Source: CALDSL01 sp039810245
Lineage (GTDB): Bacteria > Chloroflexota > Anaerolineae > Anaerolineales > Anaerolineaceae
DNA length: 64,000 bases
Assembly: GCA_039810245.1 (NCBI GenBank)
Contig: JBDHWQ010000011.1
Coordinates: forward strand, 41,485-105,484
Reading direction: 5' to 3'
In this document: one piece after another, positions 57,344 through 64,000 of the stretch
Layout: every line of letters starts with the position of its first letter
Numbering within the stretch: position 1 is the first letter of the stretch
The notes under the pieces: model-generated
What the model saw: the letters and a program-made list of their open reading frames with translations, nothing else
Told to the model about the DNA's origin: nothing
The model's database searches: none
Position numbers and translations under genes: made by a program

Positions 57344-59332
57344 CTACTCTACCAGCTTCTCCCACTCGGCCAGCATACCGTCTAGCGCGGCCTGGGTCTG
57401 GGCCACCTGGGTGCTGATGTGGCTGATGCGCTGGTAGCCGCCTTTCTCGCCGGCGCGCTGCAGCTCGGAGTACAGCCGTTTGAGGTCGTGTTCTTTCTCA
57501 CGAATGCGGTCTTCGAGCTGCGACAGCGTCTGCTCGCGCTGACGAGTGGCTTTGCTGTTGTCGCGCACCATGGGCTTGGCCGCCAGCAAAATCTGGCGCG
57601 CCGGCGCGGACGGTGCCGCGGCGCGGCGCAGCACCCATTCGCGGTAGCTGCCATGGAAGATGTGCATCTGCCGGTCGCGCAGCTCCCAGATTTGCGTCGC
57701 CAGGCGGTCCATCAGGTAGCGGTCGTGCGAGACGAGCAGGATCGTTCCGGAAAAGCTCTCCAGCACTTCCTGCAGCGCTTCACGGGCGGGGATATCCAGG
57801 TGGTTCGTAGGCTCGTCCAGCAGCAGTAGATTGGAGCCATCCAGCGAAAGGATCGCCAGCGCCAGCCGGGCGCGCTCGCCACCGCTGAGGGCGCTGAGCG
57901 GCTTGAACACATCTTCGCCGCGGAACAGGTAGGGGGCCAGGTAGCTGCGCGCAGCGTCGGCGCGCATGGGCTTGTGGCGCACCAGCTCGTCGATCACGCT
58001 GTGCTCGCCGGTCAGGCTGTCGTGCGCCTGGGCGAAATAGCCGATCTTGAGGCTGGCGCCGGGCTGCATCTCGCCTTCCAGCGGGGCAAGCTGCTCGAGC
58101 AGCACCTTGAGGAAGGTGGTCTTGCCGCTGCCGTTGGGGCCGGTGAGCACGGCGCATTCGCCGCGGCGCAGCTCCAGATTGTCGATGCGGAACAGCGGGT
58201 TGCCGGGGTAGCCGATGGTGACGTCCGCGGCGCGCAGCACCAGTGTGCCGCTGGTATGCGTTTCGGCCAGCCGCGGGCGAATGACCGGCGGCCGCTCGCT
58301 GGGCAGGCTGATGGCGTTGACCTTGCGGATGGCCTCAATCACGTCCAGGGGGCGCTCAACCGACAGGCCGGTCTCGCTCCACTTTTTGCCGTTACGCAGG
58401 CCCATGATGCCAAACGCATCCACGATCGCCAAATCTCGGCTGATGCGGCGCAGCAGACCCAGCGCGCGGGCGTGCGTGCTGGCCCGCACCCAGTTGCGCT
58501 GGATGAAATCCACCTCTTTGAGCAGGCGCGCTTTTTCTTCTTCGAACACGCGCTGGTAATACTCCCAGCGTTCCTGACGCTGGAGCAGGTAGCTGCTGTA
58601 GTTGCCGGAATAGACCTCCAGCCCCATGCGGCTCATTTCCCAGGTGGTGTTGACGGTGTTATCCAGAAAATAGCGGTCGTGCGAAACGATCAGCACCGCG
58701 CCTTCCCAGGTTTGCAGGGTACGCTCCAGCCACTCCACGGCTTCAATGTCGAGGTGGTTGGTAGGCTCGTCCAGCATCAGCAGGTCGGGCTTTTCGAGCA
58801 GCAGGCGCGCCAGCAGCGCGCGCGTCTTCTGCCCGCCGCTGAGGTGGTTGAGCGGCATCTCCCATGCGGATTTGCCCAGGCCAAGGCCTTCCAGCGTCTG
58901 CTGGATGCGCGTATCGATCTCATAACCGCCGGCGTGCTCGAAGGCCGCCTGCAGCCTGCCGTAAGTTTCCAGCAGGATTTCGTCGTAATTGCCGGCGGCC
59001 ATCTCGGCTTCCAGCGCGTGCAAGCGCTCCTGCTGCGCGGTGAGGTCCGTGAAGACGGTGAGCATCTCGGAGTAGACGGTGTTTTCGCGGTCGGCGAAGG
59101 CGTCTACGGCTTCCTGGCGCAGGTAACCCAGGCGGCGGTCGCGAGCAATGCGCACCGCGCCGGTGGACGGCTGGTTGATGCCGGCCAGGATGAGCAGCAG
59201 GGTGGTTTTGCCGATGCCGTTCGGGCCGATCAGGCCGATTTTGCTATCGGGGGCAATGGTAGCAGAAATGCCCTGAAACAGGTCGAAGGCGCCGAAGGAA
59301 ACGCCCAGGTTATCAGCAGTCAGAATGGTCAT
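57344..59332 (-). CDS. ABC-F ATPase (translation factor/antibiotic-protection type)
   Basis: The 662-residue protein has two ABC domains and no membrane part. Walker A motifs: 'GLIGPNGIGKTTLL' and 'VLTGPNGSGKTTFL'. Signatures: 'NHLSGGQKTRALLARLL' and 'SALSGGERARLALAI'. Walker B: 'LLMLDEPTNHLDIE' and 'LLLLDEPTNHLDIP'. The inter-domain linker (about 235-320) is long and charged, and a C-terminal coiled coil (about 595-650) follows. ABC-F proteins act on the ribosome E-site; long-linker members give drug protection. A leader ORF and terminator upstream suggest ribosome-mediated induction, as for vmlR or lmo0919-type genes. Confidence 0.93.
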   Translation of the reverse strand: MTILTADNLGVSFGAFDLFQGISATIAPDSKIGLIGPNGIGKTTLLLILAGINQPSTGAVRIARDRRLGYLRQEAVDAFADRENTVYSEMLTVFTDLTAQQERLHALEAEMAAGNYDEILLETYGRLQAAFEHAGGYEIDTRIQQTLEGLGLGKSAWEMPLNHLSGGQKTRALLARLLLEKPDLLMLDEPTNHLDIEAVEWLERTLQTWEGAVLIVSHDRYFLDNTVNTTWEMSRMGLEVYSGNYSSYLLQRQERWEYYQRVFEEEKARLLKEVDFIQRNWVRASTHARALGLLRRISRDLAIVDAFGIMGLRNGKKWSETGLSVERPLDVIEAIRKVNAISLPSERPPVIRPRLAETHTSGTLVLRAADVTIGYPGNPLFRIDNLELRRGECAVLTGPNGSGKTTFLKVLLEQLAPLEGEMQPGASLKIGYFAQAHDSLTGEHSVIDELVRHKPMRADAARSYLAPYLFRGEDVFKPLSALSGGERARLALAILSLDGSNLLLLDEPTNHLDIPAREALQEVLESFSGTILLVSHDRYLMDRLATQIWELRDRQMHIFHGSYREWVLRRAAAPSAPARQILLAAKPMVRDNSKATRQREQTLSQLEDRIREKEHDLKRLYSELQRAGEKGGYQRISHISTQVAQTQAALDGMLAEWEKLVE

Positions 59333-59443
59333 GGTACTTCTCCCGTAGTTTTCTCAGAGACCGCAATGGCGTGTGGGTCAATGCAAGAGACAGGGCCGCT
59401 CGCGGCAGGGAACCGGGGGAATACCGGGCCAGGGGCAAAAAAA

Positions 59444-59478
59444 ACCGGCCGCGAGGGTGGGTGCGTCTCACAGCCGGT
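59444..59478 (-). terminator. Attenuator terminator in the ABC-F leader
   Basis: On the minus strand, ACCGGC..GAG and CTC..GCCGGT (outer six pairs plus GAG/CTC and one inner G-C pair, with two mismatches) form a stem followed by eight T. It lies between the 29-codon leader ORF and the ABC-F start at 59332, with the T run ending about 105 bases upstream of the ATG, so it can stop transcription before the gene. Confidence 0.75.
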
Positions 59479-59506
59479 AGGGTTCACAATGCGTATATCC
59501 GTTCCG

Positions 59507-59596
59507 TCAGCAGGCGCACTCCGGCAAGGCAATGCCAGCATCGCCTGTGATGGTGATGTTGAGCGTATGAAATGCCTTGCTAGAAATCGTCGCCAT
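59507..59596 (-). CDS. 29-residue leader peptide ORF upstream of the ABC-F gene
   Basis: ATG 59596 is preceded by GAGGAAGCA, a good ribosome site. The peptide starts MATISSKAFHTLNITITG and ends LPECAC, with Cys and Thr/Ile enrichment, then TGA at 59507-59509. It is too short for standard calls. Stalling of a ribosome on this ORF could change folding of the terminator downstream, the usual drug-induction logic for ABC-F resistance genes. Peptide sequence and drug link are inferred, not shown. Confidence 0.6.
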   Translation of the reverse strand: MATISSKAFHTLNITITGDAGIALPECAC

Positions 59597-59625
59597 TGCT
59601 TCCTCAAAAAGTCCAATCTTCCACG

Positions 59626-59654
59626 ATTTTACGGGTTATTGCGGTTGGAGTCAA
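59626..59654 (-). promoter_or_regulatory. Promoter of the ABC-F leader transcript
   Basis: On the minus strand, TTGACT (59649-59654), 17-base spacer and TAAAAT (59626-59631) give a start near 59619, about 23 bases before the leader ATG and about 287 bases before the ABC-F start codon. Confidence 0.7.
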
Positions 59655-59710
59655 CCTGGCCAAATGGACAGGATATATAGCGCGCAAGACGTTGCCAACC
59701 CCACCCCTGG

Positions 59711-59785
59711 CCCGCCCCAGGCCTGGGGCGGGGAACCTTAATGACAAAGGTATCCGCCGGGCGTTTCGCCCGGCGGATACCTTTG
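59711..59785. terminator. Two adjacent perfect palindromes, probable bidirectional terminator
   Basis: CCCGCCCCAGG and its complement (59711-59732, no loop) are followed by a nineteen-base stem with TTT loop (59745-59763 with 59767-59785). They lie after the SH3 lipoprotein stop (minus) and upstream of the ABC-F promoter. Strong pairing suggests terminator or insulator function. Confidence 0.7.
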
Positions 59786-59832
59786 CATTGACTTTTGTGG
59801 TTTACTGCCTGGCCGTTAGAGAACCGGCAGCG

Positions 59833-60822
59833 TCAATACGGCTTGGTGGCGATGGGCAAGGTGATGTTGCCGTCGCTGGTGACCCAGCAGTGGCCCGAGG
59901 CGTCCATGGTGCAGTACACCTGGTACCAGTTGCCGTCGGCGCTGATGCCGGTGACCTGGGCGGTTTCGCCCTTGCGCATCAGGCCTTCGGTGGCGTAGTT
60001 GAGGCCGGGGCCGCTGCGCATGCGCACCACATCCAGCGCCTGGATCATGGTGACGTTGCTGGGCAGCGCGTCGCCCGAAGGCAGAACGTCGGTGAAGAAG
60101 CGCCCGTTCTGCGGCAGCAGGATGCCGTGCCAGTAGAAGCGCCCGGTGGCGGCGTCGCGCCCGATGACCACAATGGCTTCCGAGTCGGCCAGGGCGCCCA
60201 GGCCCATGACGTGCGTGCCGCGCACCACGTTCGCCACTGGTCCCCACTGCGCCAGCGGATCCCCGCCGCTGAGCAGGGCCACCAGGTCGGTGCCCCAGCG
60301 GCCTACCGGCTGTGAGCCGGAGGAGAGGTAATGCGACTGGAGCTGGCTGAGCGCCTCTTCCGAAGTGTACTCGTACAGCGTCTGCTGGTAGGTGGCGATG
60401 GAGAAGCGCGGGTTCATCAGCGTGCGCAGCACAGGGAAGTCTTTGCGCTCGATGGCCGAGATGAGCTGCAGGGCAAAGTCATCCAGGCCCTGCTGCGGAG
60501 GAACGGCCACAGTGGGCTGCGTCACCGGCCCGCTGCTGGTGGCCACCGGGATGGGCGGCACATTGGGGATGCCGCCGGTAGGCGCCTGCGTGGGGACTGC
60601 GGTGGGCTGCGCAAGCGTGGGCTGCGCAGTGGGCATGGCGGTTGGCAGGGATGTAGCGCTGGGGGCAGCGGTGGGCTGCGCGGCGGTGGGGGCCAGGGTG
60701 GGCGCGCCGGGCAGGGTGGGCAAGACGGTGGGCTCGCTGGTGGCAACACTACCCGGCAGACCGGTGCAGGCCGCGGAGGCCAGGACGACAATCAGGCTGA
60801 TCAGAACAAACAGGTTTCTCAT
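59833..60822 (-). CDS. Lipoprotein with Pro/Thr/Ala linker and C-terminal SH3-like domain
   Basis: The 329-residue protein has a lipoprotein signal 'VVLASAAC' and a long Pro/Thr/Ala linker (about 22-105). A middle domain (about 110-255) contains 'FALQLISAIERKDFPVLRTLMNPRFSI'. The C-terminal SH3b-like domain (about 260-325) has 'LDVVRMRSGPGLNYATEGLMRKGETAQVTG' and 'WYQVYC...CWVTSD'. SH3b domains bind cell-wall peptides or substrates. It should sit on the outer face of the membrane. Lone gene with strong terminators on its downstream side. Confidence 0.83.
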   Translation of the reverse strand: MRNLFVLISLIVVLASAACTGLPGSVATSEPTVLPTLPGAPTLAPTAAQPTAAPSATSLPTAMPTAQPTLAQPTAVPTQAPTGGIPNVPPIPVATSSGPVTQPTVAVPPQQGLDDFALQLISAIERKDFPVLRTLMNPRFSIATYQQTLYEYTSEEALSQLQSHYLSSGSQPVGRWGTDLVALLSGGDPLAQWGPVANVVRGTHVMGLGALADSEAIVVIGRDAATGRFYWHGILLPQNGRFFTDVLPSGDALPSNVTMIQALDVVRMRSGPGLNYATEGLMRKGETAQVTGISADGNWYQVYCTMDASGHCWVTSDGNITLPIATKPY

Positions 60823-61015
60823 TTCTTTCCCTCAACTATGACTTTATTGATACATAAATTCCCTGTATTAAGACGATCATCGCGAAAAATAGTTCCAGAA
60901 AAGGAACATCTCCTATCCCTGGAGGGGGGAATTCCCGATTGCGAGCGGCGCTGCCGCGGGATATGCTTGTGATGATGTAGATGGATTTCGATTATGTTGT
61001 ACCAGGAGAATAAAA

Positions 61016-61555
61016 ATGGCATCCCGAGCGAGAGATACAAAAGAAACAAAAAACGGCCGCACCGCGGCCATGATGGTGCGCAGCAGTAATGATCTGCCTC
61101 AAGAGACGCGCGTGCAGATGGTGGAGCTGCTCAACAAGCAGCTTGCTGACCACTTTGACCTGTTCAGCATGACCAAGCAGGCGCACTGGAACGTGAAAGG
61201 CCCGCAGTTCTACCAGCTTCACGAGCTGTATGATGAAATCGCGGCGCGGCTGCTGGCACATGTCGATATGATCGCCGAGCGCGCCACCGCGTTGGGCGGC
61301 ATCGCCAAGGGCACAGTGCGCATGTCGGCGCAGTCCAGCCGGCTGCCGGAGATCGGCGCGGACCCGTTGGGCAGCATGGAAAGCGTGAATATGCTGGTGG
61401 AGCGCTTCGCGCTGCAGGCTGAATCGACGCGCGAAGCCGCCGATATGGCTGAGCAGGCAGAGGATATGGACACCAACGACCTGTTCATTGAGGTTTCTCG
61501 CGACCTGGACAAGGACCTGTGGTTCCTGGAAGCGCATTTGCAGGAAAATAAGTAA
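61016..61555 (+). CDS. dps: Dps-like ferritin (DNA protection and iron storage)
   Basis: The 179-residue protein has a Dps four-helix bundle: 'LLNKQLADHFDLFSMTKQAHWNVKGPQFYQLHELYDEIAARLLAHVDMIAERATALGG' carries the intersubunit ferroxidase ligands (His of HWNVKG; Asp/Glu of the following helix). The basic N-terminus (ASRARDTKETKNGR) may bind DNA. The homododecamer oxidises Fe(II) with peroxide and stores it. AGGAGA precedes the ATG. The C-terminal 'DKDLWFLEAHLQEN' closes the last helix. Confidence 0.95.
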   Translation: MASRARDTKETKNGRTAAMMVRSSNDLPQETRVQMVELLNKQLADHFDLFSMTKQAHWNVKGPQFYQLHELYDEIAARLLAHVDMIAERATALGGIAKGTVRMSAQSSRLPEIGADPLGSMESVNMLVERFALQAESTREAADMAEQAEDMDTNDLFIEVSRDLDKDLWFLEAHLQENK

Positions 61556-61571
61556 TAAGGTTGCAGCGAGG

Positions 61572-61604
61572 GCCGCCTGGCGCGCAGCCAGACGGCTTTT
61601 TTTT
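61572..61604 (+). terminator. Terminator after dps
   Basis: GCCG-CTGGC and GCCAG-CGGC (one mismatch) flank GCGCA; eight T follow. Confidence 0.8.
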
Positions 61605-61742
61605 GCCCCGTCTATTAGGGAGTTTCCGCATCACAACCCAGGGAAAACCCGGATAGACCCCTGGTTATTGGATAATTACAATACATACGTAGCCCCGGCA
61701 TTTTTGTGCAATCGATGAGTGACTCCGGGGCGCGAGGACATT

Positions 61743-62153
61743 ATGATTCGAGTTTGCGTGGTAGACGACCACCCGCTTGTGCGTCTCTCCATCGCGCGGC
61801 TGCTCTCCAAGCAGCAGGATATCGCAGTGGTGGGGGAAGCCGCCGACGGGCAGGCCGCTCTTAATTTAGTGGAAGAAATTAAACCGGACATCCTGGTGCT
61901 GGACATTGAAATGCCGGTGATGAGCGGGATCGAGGTGGCGGAGAACATGTACCAGAAGGAATTGCCCACCAAGATCATTATCCTCAGCAACTACACCGAC
62001 CGCGGGTTGGTGGAAGAAATGGTGGCGCTGGGAGCTCAGGGTTACGTGGTGAAAGACGACGCGCCTACGCACCTGGTGAACGCCGTGCATGATGTGTACG
62101 ATCGCTGCGAAGGCACGTGGCTGAGCCCGGGCGTGCAAAACAGCCTGCGTTGA
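61743..62153 (+). CDS. NarL-class response regulator receiver without HTH output
   Basis: The 136-residue protein, counted from ATG 61743 with CGAGGACA upstream, has 'VCVVDDHPLVRLSIARLLS', phospho-Asp in 'DILVLDIEMPVMSG', 'IIILSNYTDRGLVEEMVALGAQGYVVKDD' and 'LVNAVHDVYDRCEGTWLSP'. This is the NarL/FixJ receiver type, but the protein stops at 'VQNSLR' without the GerE-like HTH. HisKA_3 kinases such as those at 27472 and 29603 usually phosphorylate NarL receivers. A truncated or relay-only role is likely. A T-rich hairpin follows. Confidence 0.88.
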   Translation: MIRVCVVDDHPLVRLSIARLLSKQQDIAVVGEAADGQAALNLVEEIKPDILVLDIEMPVMSGIEVAENMYQKELPTKIIILSNYTDRGLVEEMVALGAQGYVVKDDAPTHLVNAVHDVYDRCEGTWLSPGVQNSLR

Positions 62154-62230
62154 CGGGATGGGTAGGGGAAGTCCGTACCGGCATGAGGGCGAAATCCCCA
62201 TAGAAAGCCATGGTATGATCGCGTATAAAG

Positions 62231-62261
62231 AGACTGTTGGAGCAAGCGAGCACAACAGTCT
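62231..62261 (+). terminator. Terminator after the lone receiver
   Basis: AGACTGTTG and CAACAGTCT are perfect complements around a thirteen-base loop, followed by TTTATT. Confidence 0.75.
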
Positions 62262-62331
62262 TTTATTGCGAAGCGCGCTCTAGGACGCAATTCAAACCTT
62301 GTTGTAACCGTAAGAAAGAAGGAGAATCAAG

Positions 62332-62595
62332 ATGGGTATTTTAAGCTGGATCCTGGTTGGGCTGGTGGCTGGTTGGCTGGCCGACATGGTAATGAAGGGC
62401 CGCGGCCGCGGCGTGCTGTTCAGCATGATCCTCGGTATCGTTGGCGCCCTGCTGGGCGGTTTCCTGGCCGGCGCGCTGTTTGGCGTGGCCGATCCGCTGA
62501 GCGGCTTCAACATCAGCACGCTGCTGATCGCCTTCCTGGGCGCGATTGTGCTGATCCTGATTGTGCGCGCGCTGCCTGGGCGGTCGCCGCTCTAG
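62332..62595 (+). CDS. GlsB/YeaQ/YmgE-family membrane protein
   Basis: The 87-residue protein has three glycine-rich transmembrane helices and family phrases 'LVGLVAGWLADMVMKGRGRG', 'SMILGIVGALLGGFLAGALFG' and 'ILIAFLGAIVLILIVRAL'-type C-terminus. The family (transglycosylase-associated) is linked to stress response and biofilm but has no proven enzymatic activity. AAGGAG precedes the ATG; a strong terminator follows. Confidence 0.93.
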   Translation: MGILSWILVGLVAGWLADMVMKGRGRGVLFSMILGIVGALLGGFLAGALFGVADPLSGFNISTLLIAFLGAIVLILIVRALPGRSPL

Positions 62596-62622
62596 ATCAC
62601 AGGCTTTATTGGTATGCGTTAT

Positions 62623-62658
62623 CCCCGGAGGGCAGTATGGCCCTCCGGGGCTTTTTTT
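62623..62658 (+). terminator. Terminator after the GlsB-like gene
   Basis: CCCCGGAGGG and CCCTCCGGGG are perfect complements around CAGTATGG, followed by C and seven T. Confidence 0.85.
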
Positions 62659-62731
62659 AAGCGGTGTAGAATCAAGCATGCGCCGCGGCTGCGTGGCGCG
62701 GGTAGTATGCATGAGTTTGGGGAGGGATGGT

Positions 62732-63187
62732 ATGGCAACCTGGGCGGAGTTTGCGGAACAGGCGCCGGACCTGGCGCGGTTTGGGCTGGAGCGGTTGGGG
62801 AAGAATCGGGTGGCGTACCTGGCCACGGTGCGCGCCGATGGCGGGCCGCGGGTGCACCCGGTGGTGCCGTTTGTGGGCGCGGGGAAACTGCTGCTGTTTA
62901 TGGAGCCTGCTTCGCCCAAAGGCAAGGACCTGCAGCGCGACGGGCGCTACGCGCTGCACTGTACGGTGGAAGACGCCGGCGGTGGAGCGGGAGAGTTCAG
63001 TTTACGCGGCCGGGCGACGCTGAACATCGACTCGGCGCTGCGCGCGGAAGCCGAACGCGCCTGCCCGTATACGCCGCAGGCGGAGTACATTCTGTATGTG
63101 CTGGAGGTAGACGCGGCGCTCGCAAATGTTTATGATGGCGGCACGCCAAAGGCTACGCGCTGGAAGGATGAACAGGCGGGCAGTTAG
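62732..63187 (+). CDS. Pyridoxamine 5'-phosphate oxidase-family flavin-binding protein
   Basis: The 151-residue protein, counted from ATG 62732 with GGGAGGG upstream, has 'LGKNRVAYLATVRADGGPRVHPVVPFVGAGKLLLFMEPASPKGKDLQRDGRYALHC', the split-barrel FMN/heme-utilisation family. An Arg-x-His-Pro motif and a basic 'SPKGKDLQRD' near the phosphate site are seen. Members bind FMN, F420 or heme; F420 use is common in GC-rich phyla but cannot be read here. It is the last protein gene before the tRNA-like repeats. Confidence 0.88.
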   Translation: MATWAEFAEQAPDLARFGLERLGKNRVAYLATVRADGGPRVHPVVPFVGAGKLLLFMEPASPKGKDLQRDGRYALHCTVEDAGGGAGEFSLRGRATLNIDSALRAEAERACPYTPQAEYILYVLEVDAALANVYDGGTPKATRWKDEQAGS

Positions 63188-63274
63188 AATGAGCCGGTCT
63201 ACACCGGGCCGCTGGGCCGGTAGCGGGCCAGACGGGGTTCGTATGCGCTGAGTATAGGCGCGCGTGTGCATGGG

Positions 63275-63308
63275 GTAAGGGGCGGGATCCGAACCCGCGT
63301 TTTGGCCT
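63275..63308 (-). repeat. tRNA 3'-part copy A (T-arm variant)
   Basis: Minus strand: AGGCCAAAAC, then T-arm GCGGG, loop TTCGGAT, CCCGC, then CCCTTAC. The T-stem differs at two pairs from the copy at 63599, yet stays paired, which suggests a different tRNA source or compensatory change. Downstream of copy B. Confidence 0.6.
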
Positions 63309-63396
63309 GATTCTCTCCCCTGTGGGGATGAGAGGGACACCCCCCTCCAACTCCCCCCAAAAGGGAAAACGCTTTTGGAGGGAGAGTTAAACATTT

Positions 63397-63432
63397 AGTG
63401 CCCGAGCAGGGTTAGAATCCTCGTTTTGGCCT
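63397..63432 (-). repeat. tRNA-Glu 3'-part copy B (degenerate)
   Basis: Minus strand: AGGCCAAAACGAGGATTCTA, then ACCCTGCTCGGGCACT. Loop and stem are altered, so the T-arm can no longer pair fully. Flanked by the same ACAGGGGAGAGGGTC-type spacer as copies A and C. Confidence 0.6.
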
Positions 63433-63470
63433 GACCCTCTCCCCTGTGGATATGAGAGGGACAAATCAAA

Positions 63471-63488
63471 AACCGCCGTGAGGCGGTT
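63471..63488 (-). terminator. Terminator after tRNA 3' copy C
   Basis: AACCGCC, loop GTGA and GGCGGTT pair perfectly; on the minus strand TTTTTGATTTG follows. The same hairpin type is found after the copy at 63591, so each 37-base copy is followed by its own terminator. Confidence 0.75.
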
Positions 63489-63491
63489 CTT

Positions 63492-63528
63492 AGTGCCCCC
63501 AGAGGAATTCGAATCCTCGTTTTGGCCT
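63492..63528 (-). repeat. tRNA-Glu 3'-part copy C (identical to the tRNA-like gene over 37 bases)
   Basis: These 37 bases (3' anticodon stem half, variable loop, T-arm, acceptor strand, CT) are identical to 63589-63625. Upstream (higher coordinates) the sequence diverges into a TCTCTCC..GGAGATGAGAG hairpin, so the D-arm and 5' part are missing. Confidence 0.7.
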
Positions 63529-63563
63529 GATTCTCTCTCCTGTGGAGATGAGAGGGACAAATC

Positions 63564-63587
63564 AAAAACCGCCAGGAATGGCGGTTT
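63564..63587 (-). terminator. Terminator after the tRNA-Glu-like gene
   Basis: AAACCGCC, loop AGGAAT and GGCGGTTT pair perfectly; on the minus strand TTTTTGATTTG follows directly after the tRNA-like 3' end. Confidence 0.8.
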
Positions 63588-63590
63588 GAG

Positions 63591-63655
63591 TGCCCCCAGA
63601 GGAATTCGAATCCTCGTTTTGGCCTTGAGAGGGCCACGTCCTGGGCCGCTAGAAC
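63591..63655 (-). tRNA. tRNA-Glu(CTC)-like, D to 3' end canonical, 5' acceptor disrupted
   Basis: On the minus strand the D-arm GTTC..GGAC (63638-63655), anticodon arm TGGCC/loop CTCTCAA/GGCCA (63620-63636, anticodon CTC), variable AAAC, T-arm GAGGA/TTCGAAT/TCCTC (63599-63615), acceptor TGGGGGC and discriminator A are canonical. The expected 5' acceptor strand GCCCCCA is absent at the right distance. A GTCCCCC lies 26 bases beyond the D-arm (63682-63688) and would pair six of seven, leaving 26 bases where two are normal. Either the gene is a 5'-disrupted copy or it carries an insertion. Its 3' end lacks encoded CCA. Confidence 0.55.
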
Positions 63656-63689
63656 CCTGACCGTGGCCTTACTGTCTTGACGGGGGACC

Positions 63690-64000
63690 ACACACTTCGT
63701 TTCTTGAAATATTTGTCACAGAATTGTGACTACGTTAGAACAATTGTATCACAAACTCTTTTAAGATTTCTAGCCCTTTTTTCCTACGAATTTATTCATT
63801 TTGACAATTGCTTTTTGGAGAGACAAGCAATACACTTTAAGGAACATTTCCGAAAATTTTATTGAATTCAAACACACACATCCTTTAATTGCTGGTTGGA
63901 TTATAAGCGTTGTACTATAGATGTTAATTAACCCAAGTTGCTACCTTGAGATGAACAGCTAAAAAGATCCATGCGAACTCTGGTAAAGTTTACGGTGACC
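63690..64000. other. AT-rich DNA at the right edge without recognisable genes
   Basis: Base composition changes sharply at about 63690, to roughly one third G+C in the sampled line 63841-63900, against about 60 percent or more in most genes to the left. Frames are short. The right end is cut by the window, so a longer gene cannot be excluded. It abuts the tRNA-Glu-like site, as expected for the beginning of an integrated element or a contig join. Confidence 0.6.

Noticed and set aside
63181..63270. tRNA gene directly after the PPOX-family gene
   Set aside because: GGGCCGCTGGGCCGG-type pairing is present, but no D or T loop consensus could be placed.

Overview
The window looks like a chromosomal stretch of a high-G+C Chloroflexota bacterium, probably Anaerolineae-like. 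The grounds are inference from gene content: a multi-GAF giant histidine kinase, a DUF4388 protein paired with a conservon-type GTPase, tandem MerR/cobalamin regulators, many lipoproteins with Pro/Thr linkers next to the lipobox cysteine, and a cell-wall cluster of the FhaA/RodA/PbpA type. No ribosomal RNA or other species marker is present, so the taxonomic call is tentative. Most of the window is dense, GC-rich and free of transposases. Two places depart from this: the 46.5-51.2 kb region and the AT-rich right end after about 63.69 kb.

Layout. 1-533: 5' part of a minus-strand gene that leaves the window. 710-13868: a ten-gene plus-strand signalling cluster (DUF4388 protein, small GTPase, alpha/beta hydrolase, V4R-like protein, beta-helix protein, receiver-GGDEF-like protein, 2310-residue kinase with about ten GAF modules, receiver, and a second hydrolase without its nucleophile serine). 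13936-18840: thiamine locus with a TPP riboswitch, thiamine pyrophosphokinase and a ThiBPQ importer, followed by a DUF402 gene. 19446-22509: small membrane and lipoprotein genes. 22545-22746: an orphan promoter, an 18-codon ORF and three hairpins. 22833-23918: phosphofructokinase. 24013-27158: three tandem CarH-like B12 photoreceptor regulators. 27472-34586: three histidine kinases and an Rcp1-like receiver. 34780-40947: aminotransferase, SlyD, CPBP protease, Hsp20, thioredoxin fusion and a membrane-anchored hydrolase. 40948-41549: repeat-bearing intergenic DNA. 41550-46487: FHA-FhaA-FHA-SEDS-PBP cell-wall operon. 46533-50717: secreted C45-type hydrolase with a very long Thr/Pro linker. 51191-57324: sugar kinase, lipoprotein esterase, M24 peptidase, membrane proteins, adenosine deaminase. 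57344-59654: ABC-F ATPase behind a leader-peptide/terminator attenuator. 59833-63187: SH3 lipoprotein, Dps, lone receiver, GlsB-like protein, PPOX-family protein. 63275-63690: tandem tRNA-Glu 3' copies. 63690-64000: AT-rich DNA with no recognisable gene.

How the parts fit. Signal transduction dominates: four histidine kinases, four receiver proteins and three light/B12-type regulators in about 35 kb. The thiamine genes suggest that thiamine is imported and pyrophosphorylated rather than made from precursors here, with TPP feedback. The FHA proteins beside the SEDS/PBP pair resemble actinobacterial cell-wall phospho-signalling, but the kinase and phosphatase are not in the cluster. RNA-level control is visible at two sites, the TPP riboswitch and the ABC-F attenuator, and possible at a third, the 22.6 kb orphan transcript.
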